64,000 nucleotides of DNA from Dasypus novemcinctus (lineage: Eukaryota > Chordata > Mammalia > Cingulata > Dasypodidae), in assembly GCF_030445035.2 (NCBI RefSeq), contig NC_080698.1, forward strand, positions 28,179,294 through 28,243,293, written 5' to 3'. Below, one piece after another: positions 10,985-20,325 of the stretch. The notes under the pieces were generated by a model. That model had not been told where the DNA came from. It saw only the letters and a list, made by a program, of their open reading frames with translations, and searched no databases. Made by a program: the position numbers and the translations under genes. How positions within the stretch are numbered: the first letter of the stretch is position 1; every line of letters starts with the position of its first letter.

Positions 10985-11850
10985 GTGACAGGTCACCACA
11001 GCCAGAAGACTACCTCTCCCGGAAGACACCGAGCTGCCCACAGACACAGGCTGGCGCGCTCCCAGCGCCCCACCTCTACCCGAACCAGCCAATAGGAATA
11101 CTCGACTTGGGCCTCCGCCCGACCGCGACCACGCGGGTATGAGGGCAGTCAAACTACATTTCCCGAGGCGCACCTGCGCCCGTCATGACCAATCGGCGTC
11201 CGGAACTCTGAGGCTGGGGGCGGAGCCGACTGCAGAGACCACCCCATTGGCTAGGCGGAGCTTAGAAGAGCCGGAACCCGGGAGAGAGGGAAGCGAAATG
11301 ACATTTCCTCTTTAAATAGCTGGATCCCGGGCCCCGTGGAGAAATGGCCGCGTCGGCAGGTGGGTCGCGTGGTGGCTAGGGAGGTGTGGAAGGAGATGCG
11401 CCGGGGAGCAGGCACAAGCTGCGAGCTGAGGAGGTGGCGGCGACCAGGACACGGGTGGCTGGAGAGATGAATGGAGAGGTGGAGGGGACTGAGGGGAGGG
11501 AGGATGGATGGATGGCGTGGAGGGCGGTGCGCGGACCGGCTGGGCAGGGATGGAGAGGCCGGGTATCCGCCCCCGCGCCGTCCAGTTCGGGAGGCGGTTG
11601 AGGGATCACTGGCGACCGCCGTCGGTCGAAACGCCCTCGCGAGGCTACTGCCTCGGCTCTAGCCTGGGACGTCCTGGTTCTCCGCGAAGTGTCCGCGGAC
11701 ACCTCGCGTGTCCCGCCGGCGCGCCTTGGGCTCGCCGGGCTCCCAGAGGACCAGACTGGCCTTTGAACTTGCTCCGCAGCTCTCGCTCTGCTCTTTCTCA
11801 GCATCGCAGATCCAACTTCGCCGTCCCACGGGGTGGTGGGTATGTACGTT
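10985..11850 (+). promoter_or_regulatory. KBTBD8: KBTBD8 CpG island and promoter
   Basis: GC- and CpG-rich block covering the start codon and the first half of intron 1. CCAAT boxes lie at 11089-11093 and 11189-11193, with an inverted one (ATTGG) at 11246-11250, suggesting NF-Y. ACTACATTTCCCG at 11153-11165 fits the ACTAYRNNNCCCR promoter motif linked to ZNF143/THAP11. CCGGAA cores near 11019, at 11200-11205 and at 11271-11276 are ETS-type. There is no good TATA box; TTTAAATAG at about 11311 is a weak candidate. The transcription start is not fixed by the sequence and is probably within 11250-11340. Confidence 0.75.
11344..11359 (+). CDS. KBTBD8: KBTBD8 coding exon 1
   Basis: Sixteen coding bases: an ATG in fair Kozak context (A at -3, G at +4), four further codons reading Ala-Ala-Ser-Ala, and the first base of the Asp-6 codon. 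A GTGGGT donor follows at 11360. The next exon supplies the two missing bases, and the joined N-terminus agrees with the human protein as I remember it (MAASADLSKSS). This tiny first coding exon is the only one inside the CpG island. A second in-frame ATG (codon 27, at 12050 in exon 2) could start a 575-residue form. Confidence 0.93.
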
Positions 11851-11986
11851 TGTATGTGTTGGGGATGGGGGGGGGGGGGGGGGGGAGGGGGCGGGGGGAA
11901 GCCAAGCAAGCAAGCAAACAACAAAAAACCGCGACGCCGTAACTGGCTCGAAACTTCCTGTGGTTGTATGATTTTTCTCCTCCTAG
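11360..11986 (+). other. KBTBD8: KBTBD8 intron 1
   Basis: A 627-bp GT-AG intron inside and beside the CpG island. It holds a run of 19 G at 11867-11885 followed by shorter G runs to 11898, about 90 bases before the acceptor TTTTCTCCTCCTAG. From 11833 onward it stays open in the frame of exon 2, so retention or an internal start would add a glycine-rich N-terminus. Confidence 0.85.
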
Positions 11987-12197
11987 ATTTAAGTAAGTCT
12001 TCCCCAACACCGAATGGGATTCCATCTTCAGACACAGCCAGCGAAGCCATGGACCCCTTTCATGCTTGCAGTATTCTTAAGCAACTCAAAACAATGTACG
12101 ATGAAGGACAGTTGACAGACATTATAGTGGAAGTGGATCACGGGAAAACATTTTCCTGTCATAGAAACGTTCTTGCTGCAATCAGCCCCTACTTCAG
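11987..12197 (+). CDS. KBTBD8: KBTBD8 coding exon 2 (N-terminus and start of BTB)
   Basis: This 211-bp exon encodes residues 6-76. A Ser/Pro-rich leader (6-27) is followed by the start of the BTB/POZ domain, with QLTDIIVEV at 47-55, the FSCHRNVLAA block at 61-70 and SPYF at 72-75. BTB domains of this class dimerise and bind CUL3; Tyr-74, which I recall as the residue changed in a CUL3-binding mutant of human KBTBD8, is present. The exon ends two bases into the codon for Arg-76, before a GTATGA donor at 12198. Reading on into the intron soon gives a stop (12264), so skipping this donor would truncate the protein within the BTB domain. Confidence 0.95.
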
Positions 12198-12438
12198 GTA
12201 TGATGGTGGTAGAAACTTGGTATCCGCACGGAGCTCCCTTTTCCACGCAGTATTGTCCACTTGATTATTCTACTGAGAAGCGACAATGAAATGAAATCAG
12301 TGAGTTTGTTTCCTGAAAAGTAGGTAGCAAGCACTACCTTATTATTAATAGTATAGCCCTTGTTTTTGACTTAAGGGGTTCTTCTGGAATTCGGGTGGTT
12401 GGTTTTTGTATTTGGTAAATAACTAAAAAATCTAAAAT

Positions 12439-12679
12439 TGCGCTGCCCAATATGGCCGCCACTAACCACAAGTGGCTATTTAAATTCAAATTATAAAACT
12501 AAATAAAATTTAAAAAGCGGTTTTCCGTCCACACTAGCCATATTTCAAGTGCTCATTAGCCACATGTGATTAGTGGCTGCCATTTTGGGCAGTGCAGATA
12601 CAAAACATTTCTATCATTAAAAGTTCTAATGGACGAAAAACCAAAACAAAACAAAAAAGGTTCTAATGGACAGTGCTGT
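12439..12679 (+). mobile_element. MER5A-like hAT element in intron 2
   Basis: It begins GCGCTGCCCAATATGG and ends TTCTAATGGACAGTGCTG, as in MER5A-type nonautonomous hAT elements. Internal inverted arms of 34 bp lie at 12443-12476 and 12559-12592 with about 29 matches. Near the 3' end the block TTCTAATGGAC appears twice around an A/C-rich insert. Confidence 0.75.
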
Positions 12680-13519
12680 CGGAGAGTTTTTTCCAAAAAA
12701 TTATCCCTGATGTATATTTCTTTAGTGCATGTAACTCTTAGAGTTCAAAACATGAGAGCCTGTTCCTTTAAAAACAAGTTACCGTCAGTATATTGTTTTA
12801 ATGCCATTGGGGTAAAAGCAGTGGAATAAAAAAACGCGAAATATTGTTTCTGTTTGCCTTAGGTCCCAGACTAGTGATTATTTCCAATATTTCCAGGAGT
12901 ACTATTTAAGCTAAAATTTCATTTTCATTTATATTAGTCTTTGTGTATCAAAACTTTGAAATGCAAAATTTCCAAACTTGGGTCTAAAGAATAATTTCTT
13001 ACTCTAACAAAAGAGTAGCAGTAAAGGCAGTTTCCTGTTTAACTTCTTTTCCTGTTTCAAGGGTTTACTTTTAAGTTTTTGGTAGTACAAAATGATGCAT
13101 GAATGACAGTTAAATCATCTTCCTAGCCACACCTTAAAATATGATTTCCATTTTGAAGTTGCTTACCTTGTAGGGCACATGGCAGCATAGTGTTCCACAC
13201 CGGGAGTTTCTAGTTCCTCTTTCTCAGAATGCTGGGTTAAATATAGTCACTTCAGTCTGCTTGTGATGTAACCACTTAGGGTAAGTCATTGGACTATTAA
13301 GTATTGACTATAAGACAGCTGGAAAAAAGCTAGATGAAACTTGCGTACCCAGAAAGTGTGAAGTTTGACCTGGTAATGAAAACCAGTAGTTTTCACTTAC
13401 CAGGCTATCAGATATGGTTGGATTGTTTATGAGTGTAAATGTATGTCATACTTAACTATTTATTGAGTATTATCATACTATTTTACTTGCTTTTCATGTA
13501 TTGCCTTAAATGACCTCTT

Positions 13520-13660
13520 TATAATCCTATCTTTGCACAGTTATATCCATTTTACATATGGAAAAACTGAGATTCAGGGAGGTAAATTGACCTGCCTAAA
13601 TCATCTGTTTTGCTAGTAGTGGCAGAGACAGGATTTGATTCTAGAGCCAGGATTCTTAGT
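13520..13660 (-). mobile_element. MIR SINE in intron 2
   Basis: The inverted MIR core is visible as CCATTTTACATATGG, AAAACTGAGATTCAGGGAGG and GGATTTGATTCTAGAGCC. It is old and unbroken apart from point changes. Confidence 0.7.
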
Positions 13661-15204
13661 CACCAAATGTCTAAGAAACAAAAGTGAGTAAACTGGATTC
13701 TCTTTAAAGTTGCCTTTTGAAAGGTTCTTATTGTATTTTAGATTTGAATAGTAAAAAAATTAAAAAAAAACATTGAAACTTCAAACTGGAAATGTCTATT
13801 TCTTATTGAGATTTTACACTCCAAATTATATTATTTAAATGTCATACTTTAAGTTAGTACTGAAGACTAGACAAATCGCTTTAAAAGAAGTATGCCACTA
13901 TAGATATTCCTAATTTTGAGCAAGTTAAGAAAATGCCTAAATTTTCTGAACATAAGCTATGAGAATTCAAATGAAGATATTTGATTAGAAAATTTAGAAT
14001 TATGTTCTTACTTCTTGATAGTTTTTTTTTTTAACAAATTTCTTGGCATCAGTGCTGTTCCTTATGTGGGCTCTAGAAAGTCATACTTAATAATTTCTGA
14101 GTCTTGCATCACTAATGGAAGAATTAGAATAGCTGGGAATCTGGTTTGGCTGTTTTATGATCCCAGTGACTTGTCTGAATTAAAATTTGTATGGTTTATT
14201 ATAAACTTGTTGCTACTTGGGATTTTGTTTGAAGTGTTCCCATGTTGTATAAAGTGTACATAAATAATTTATTAGAACAGAGGAGAACTCATCAAGTGTC
14301 AGACTGTTCTGGTGTGTGACCAGCCTATCCAAAGCAGCAGTAAGTAGTTCCCATGATAAAGGGAAACGTGTAATGTCCTCCTTTGGGAGTTAATCTCTGC
14401 CTAATGAAGGTCTTTATTTTTCTTTTTAATTGGTAGCTGTATAACTTCTTCCTTGGGCACCTGAATTGAAAACCGTCTCACACATAGGAACAGCTAGTGT
14501 TAGCCATTAAAAAAGCCTGTGCAATATCAAACATAAAATTACATTGTAGAAGTAAAAATAGGACTCATTTATGGTTGACCTGGGCAGCAAGCTGGGTTTT
14601 TGTGCCCTCGTGTACACCAAATATTTCTCATATTGCATTTTGAAATTAATTCCATATATTTGATGAATGCTTAAAAAGTGACTGGGAATCTTCCCATTTA
14701 CGTATATTTTTCATCATGTAGCACTTAAAAATAAAATGGTAGGGGTCTGGATCTGAATAGTCAACTTTAGTTTAATTTAATGTTAGTTTAATTTCTTCAA
14801 GAAACATTTTTAAAGTGTCTTGTGATACTAAGCAAAAAGTAGGTTCTTTCCCTCCTGATGCACTTCAAAGACTAATTCCTGACATACCTAGGTTTCAAAG
14901 AGAAAGAGTTTGTTTGCAGAAGCAAAAGAGACAGTAGCCTAATGACCCCAAACTGCCTCCCTGAGCTTTAGGATTTTAGGGTTTTTATGGATTCAAACAG
15001 GGAAGTGTAGAGTGGTTACCATTACAATAGTTAGCATGTATAGGGTGAGTCTAGTTTTGGAATAACCATAAACAAGGGTAGGGCAGTCTAGACTTATTAT
15101 CACAATAGTAAGCATACACAAGGGTGAGGTCAGTCGTCCCAGTTTCATTAATTTAAAATATCAACCTTTGGCTGTTTTATAATATAAAGACATCTATATA
15201 ATAA

Positions 15205-15370
15205 TTTACTAGTCATAATGATTTGTTAGTTCTAAGCCCTCGGTTACACCTGTACCTTGAAAACAACAATAAATAGCATAGGGGGTATATGGGAACTCTC
15301 CCTGTACTTTCTGGGCAATTTTTCTGTAAACCTAAAACTGCTATAAGAAGTTTTTTTTGTGTGTTTTTTT
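15205..15370 (+). mobile_element. L1M 3' end fragment in intron 2
   Basis: The block GGGGGTATATGGGAACTCTC followed by AAACCTAAAACTGCTATAAG is the usual tail of old mammalian L1 elements. It is degenerate. Confidence 0.5.
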
Positions 15371-16334
15371 CAAAAAGATAAATAGTACACAGTCCTTTAC
15401 TCAAAAGGCTTATAAAAGAGTTTTTTACTTGATTTTTATATTTTTACAGCAGCCCTGAAAGCAACTTTTTTTTTTTTTTTTAAAAGGTAAATAGAGAGTC
15501 AGGTTTTTGGCTACTTAATATTTTGGCCAAGAAAATCCTATAAATGTACTGATATTTTAATTTTTAAAAATGTTTGTCAAAGGTAAAATTTTGGATTTAA
15601 AAAACTTATCACTGTTAAGCGCATAAGTTAACTCTTAAAGTCTTCTAGAAGAAGGCATTCTAGTAACCATAATGTTTACCTTTAGTCCAGATGTAAATAG
15701 GTAAAATGTGTTAATTTTGAATAAATCAAAGATATCATTTTAAACAAAGGGTTTCAAAATGTCCAAGGGTAAATGAAATTATGTTCTTTATATTTCTTAT
15801 ACAGTAATTATTTTTTAAAAGAATAGATAGAGAATAGGCACTTTTGATGAACATCTTGGTTTTATAAGATGAAATTTTTAAAGATCTATTTTGGGTTCAA
15901 ATTGTAATTTCTACTAGGATATGAAAAATTTTATCAGTCTATTTGTATGCAAATATATCACATTGACATCCTGTAGTTACTCTTAAACTTTCTGACTAGG
16001 TAGGGCATTTGAGAGCTCATTTCCCTGAGGCTTCTTGACCAGAAACCTGGATAGGGGCTCTGATTAAAATGAAATGTCCTGGAATATAGTTTGTTTTAGT
16101 TAGGTATAATCTGTTCTTCTCAGAGTTGGCACAGAGTAGATGGCCCTGAGAATAGAGTTTTTGAGACTAAATCCTTCTTCTGCTAGATTCATTTTATACC
16201 TGTTCAGAATGTCGGGAAACATATTATTCAGTTTCAAAAGGCTATATATTTGGTAACTTTATGCTTTTTAAATTTTTCCAAAATAATTTTTTTTAGTAGT
16301 ACATATATAATACTAACTACTCTTTTCTTCTTAG

Positions 16335-17449
16335 ATCCATGTTCACTAGCGGCCTTACAGAAAGTACTCAGAAAGAAATTCGAATAGTCGGTGTTGAAGC
16401 GGAATCGATGGATTTAGTGTTGAACTATGCTTATACCTCCAGAGTTATTCTAACGGAGGCCAATGTTCAAGCCTTGTTCACTGCAGCCAGCATCTTTCAG
16501 ATTCCATCCATTCAAGACCAGTGTGCTAAGTATATGATCAGTCATTTGGACCCACAAAACTCTATTGGAGTTTTCATCTTTGCTGATCATTATGGTCATC
16601 AGGAACTCAGAGATCGATCAAAAGAATACATTCAAAAAAAGTTTCTGTGTGTCACCAAAGAACAAGAGTTTCTCCAGTTGACAAAAGACCAACTTATAAG
16701 TATACTAGACAGTGATGATTTAAATGTAGACCGAGAAGAGCATGTTTATGAAAGCATTATAAGGTGGTTTGAGCATGAACAGAATGAAAGAGAAGTACAT
16801 CTTCCAGAAATTTTTGCCAAATGCATACGTTTTCCTCTGATGGAAAATACTTTTATAGAAAAAATTCCACCTCGGTTTGCACAAGCTATAGCCAAAAGCT
16901 GTGTAGAAAGAGGACCATCCAATACCAATGGCTGCACGCAGAGGTTAGGAATGACTGCTTCTGAAATGATCATATGTTTTGATGCTGCCCACAAACACTC
17001 AGGAAAGAAGCAAACAGTGCCTTGTCTAGATATAGTCACAGGAAGAGTGTTTAAACTATGCAAACCACCAAATGACCTGAGAGAAGTTGGGATTCTTATA
17101 TCACCAGATAATGACATTTATATTGCAGGTGGGTACAGACCAAGCAGCAGTGAGGTCTCTATAGACCATAAGGCAGAAAATGATTTCTGGATGTATGACC
17201 ATTCCACCAATAGATGGCTATCCAAACCATCCTTGCTTCGAGCTAGAATAGGCTGCAAACTGGTGTACTGCTGTGGTAAAATGTATGCAATTGGAGGTCG
17301 TGTTTACGAAGGTGATGGGAGAAACTCACTGAAATCTGTGGAGTGCTACGACAGTAGAGAGAATTGTTGGACAACTGTTTGCGCAATGCCTGTTGCAATG
17401 GAGTTTCATAATGCTGTGGAGTACAAAGAGAAGATCTATGTTTTACAGG
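16335..17449 (+). CDS. KBTBD8: KBTBD8 coding exon 3 (BTB end, BACK, first Kelch repeats)
   Basis: This 1115-bp exon encodes residues 76-448 and opens with one base completing Arg-76. It holds the rest of the BTB domain (to about 147), the 3-box and BACK region (about 148-250, with DREEHVYESIIRWF at 208-221), and the start of the Kelch domain: IYIAGG at 337-342, KMYAIGG at 391-397 and KIYVLQG at 442-448. BACK plus 3-box orient the substrate domain and help CUL3 binding; Kelch blades bind substrate. Known human KBTBD8-CUL3 monoubiquitylates NOLC1 and TCOF1 during neural crest specification. The donor is G/GTAGGT at 17449-17450. Reading past it adds about 32 codons before a stop, so retention of intron 3 would give a protein lacking the last blades. 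Confidence 0.96.
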
Positions 17450-19861
17450 GTAGGTGCCTAAGTGATTTAGTTCTTTGTGGAAGGGTGACACATCAAATTG
17501 TGGTTTACTTAAGTATACTGAAAAAAATGTTTGAACCTGTTAATTGAGGAAACTCTGGCTTCTGTATCATAAACTATCTGTAACAATTCTGTTCTTTAAA
17601 GGATCTATAAGGAAAGATGAATTTTTGAGTTAAAAAAGGCAGGTCCCTTTAAGTTACTAAAATGATCCTATAAGTTTTTGTGTTCTAATTGTGTTTTGAT
17701 ATATGGAATAATTATTTTTGAAAGCTTTCATTAATAAATAATAGTTCAATGCTTTTGGAGAGCCACTATTACAGAGCACTTTTTAGGGCTTGAAACAAGA
17801 AGGCAAGGTAGGAGGTAGGACTGTTTTTGTTCTTCTGTAATAAATAATCAGGAATGTTGTAGCAACTACTTTTCTTTATGGAACTTACAATTAGTTTGTA
17901 AGAGACAAAAAAACCAAAGTTATACTATTCAATTACCAAAGAATTTTATATAAGCATTGTGATTGCAAAGGTTTTGAAACTTAATTGCAAAGATGAAATT
18001 TACAGTATTCAGATTTTAATTCTACTGCAGTTTACATGGCCTTCCATAATAACTTGTTTTGAAAAAAAAAATTTTTTTTTGGTACTTTTACCACTGTAAG
18101 TAAGAGGGCACTCTCTTATGTACTTAGTGGGTTTTTTGTTTTTTGTTTTTAATATATTTTTAAACTATCTGTCAAAGATAATAGCACAGCAGTGTAAAGA
18201 GTGGTTGGGTTCAGAGTCAGTAAAACATTTAACCCAAATTTCTGACTTGTGGTAGCTAATTTTCTCCTAGTGTTTGTTTTCTGATACATTTTAGCTGCTT
18301 GAATGTTAAATGCAACATAGATAATACCAACATCCTTATTCCTCTTTCTTAACTGATTATATATAATTTTTTTCCTCCCTCTATTTTAGAAAAACAAGGA
18401 AAAAACAGCTTTCGTGAAGATATAATTTTTTACCTCTTATCCCACTGTTTTTTATTTTTAAAAATTGTTCTTTTCTCTAATCCTTTACTTGACTTAAAAT
18501 TTCCTAGAAATGCCTGAAGTCATTTGTTTTCAGTTCAGTATAAAGTTATTTCTCCAGAAGGACATATACTTTCTAGTGCCTCATTTTAATTAAATATAGG
18601 AATAGGCATCATCTGGGTTTGTTGGTCTTGCTGAAAAAATGGAATATGTGCTGTTAGTAGATAGAGGTAGAATTAACTATAAAACTCTCAGTTGGAAGGT
18701 AAAGGGTTGTGTATTAGTAGAAGTATTAAAGCGAAATAGCTATCAATAGAATTTCAGGATTGGAATAAGCATTGTTTAATCTGAGGTTATGTTTTATATA
18801 AGAGGAATCTGAGGTTTCCAAGGTTTTCTCAATTACCCTTCTTTGGTTTTATTTTATTACAGAGGACTTTAGATTTTAAAAAGTCAACTTTTTGGGGGGG
18901 CATCATTTTGCCTTTCTATAAGAAATTAATGGAGAGTTAGTGCACTTGAGAAAGTTTTAATTCCTGTCTTTATTAGGAATCCTGTTACAAGTTAGTCAAT
19001 AAGGGCAGGTAATGTGCAAATGGAAACTGGGGCCTCAAAAGTCTATTTTAAGTAAAATTGAAGTTTCACTATCTGTGGTTATTGAGGTATCGTTGGATCA
19101 TAAAGGTTTCAAGTTTTTTATGACTAGGATACAAATGTTATAATTAGCAAAAATCTGGTAAGTCTTCACTAGATTAATTCTTTCAGACATTTTCATATTG
19201 GCAGTCTGACTCAGCACATTCTTTTTTGTCAAAATGGAATAGAAACTGACTCAAAGTAAACTCCATATATGCATATGTTTTCTATCTTATTAAACCCACA
19301 TATCCTCCTCTGGTTTTGGAATATTTGTCTGTATTATAGCAACACTAAAGTAGTGTAAACAACTACCACCAGTGACCCAGAACTACAAATCTCTACAATT
19401 CTGTGTGCCATCGTCTAATTAAATGATTAGCATACAGATTTATAGTGGCTCATATATGACAAAACTATATATTTGTTTACTGGTCTTACTGGCTAACCAT
19501 TAGAAAGAATGCCTCCTTTTTTATGAGCTGACCAAAAACAAGTTTTCGAACAAATGGAGAATATCCAGTAGGCTCTTGACTATTTTTTTCTCCCATTAAG
19601 CCAAAGTAAACTTCTACCTCAACACCCCAATTCAGATTGACACCTGTTATGTGATATATTGTGCCATGGCATGAAAAGTCTTAAGGCATTTTGCCACCTT
19701 TTATCAATGTATTTCTGCAGATTATAAAAGAAGCATTTTAGAAAGTAAACTATTTGGAAAACTAGGCTTGATAATTTTTAGTGGTTGGAATGACAATATA
19801 TAATAAAAAAGCCATGTGAAAATGTATGTATTTTTGTTTTCTTTTCTTTTTGTTTTTTTAG
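17450..19861 (+). other. KBTBD8: KBTBD8 intron 3
   Basis: A 2412-bp GT-AG intron with a long pyrimidine-rich acceptor (TTTTCTTTTTGTTTTTTTAG). It is AT-rich; I recognise no transposable element or RNA gene in it. Confidence 0.85.
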
Positions 19862-20325
19862 GAGAATTTTTCCTGTTCTACGAGCCTCAAAAAGACTATT
19901 GGGGTTTTTTAACTCCCATGACTGTGCCTAGAATCCAGGGCTTAGCAGCTGTATACAAGAACTCTATCTATTACATAGCTGGAACCTGTGGAAATCACCA
20001 ACGTATGTTTACTGTAGAGGCGTATGATATTGAACTAAATAAATGGACTCGCAAGAAGGACTTTCCTTGTGATCAGTCCATAAATCCATACCTTAAACTG
20101 GTACTTTTCCAGAATAAACTCCATTTGTTTGTCCGAGCTACTCAAGTGACTGTGGAAGAACATGTCTTCAGAACAAGTAGAAAAAATTCTCTTTACCAAT
20201 ATGATGACATTGCCGACCAGTGGGTGAAAGTGTATGAGACCCCAGATCGGCTCTGGGACCTGGGCCGGCATTTTGAATGTGCTGTTGCCAAACTCTATCC
20301 TCAGTGTCTTCAGAAAGTTCTTTAA
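19862..20325 (+). CDS. KBTBD8: KBTBD8 coding exon 4 (C-terminal Kelch repeats)
   Basis: The last coding exon encodes residues 448-601 and the TAA stop. It completes Gly-448, continues with EFFLFYEP, and holds a Kelch core IYYIAG at 483-488, a following blade with KLHLFVRA near 533-540, and the closing segment with RLWDLGRHF. Trp-579, which I recall as required for substrate binding in the human protein, is present. Total length is 601 residues, the length I recall for human KBTBD8, and there is no frameshift or internal stop in any exon. An ATG at 19816 in the same frame lies in the intron and is not a start. The protein is expected in cytoplasm and Golgi/spindle-associated pools. Confidence 0.96.

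Larger units (their letters stand above)
12198..16334 (+). other. KBTBD8: KBTBD8 intron 2
   Basis: A 4137-bp GT-AG intron whose acceptor tract is CTTTTCTTCTTAG. It holds a MER5A-like element (12439-12679), a MIR (about 13520-13660), an L1M 3' end (about 15205-15370) and, near 14890-15130, a degenerate repeat with two related units (around ACAATAGTTAGCATGTATAG and CACAATAGTAAGCATACACA). The rest is unassigned. Confidence 0.85.

Noticed and set aside
10766-11173. 135-codon minus-strand frame upstream of KBTBD8, as a divergent gene
   Set aside because: No recognisable domain, no splice structure, and CpG-island composition favours chance open frames.
11376-12050. 224-codon minus-strand open frame opposite the start of KBTBD8
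   Set aside because: It lies in GC-rich island sequence antisense to exon 2, contains a proline run from the G tract, and resembles no protein family.
16339-17547. 402-codon frame as a complete single-exon gene
   Set aside because: It is KBTBD8 exon 3 read through its donor. Good splice sites join it to exons 2 and 4 in phase.
19816-19861. ATG at 19816 as a start for the last exon
   Set aside because: It lies in the pyrimidine-rich end of intron 3, upstream of a clear acceptor.
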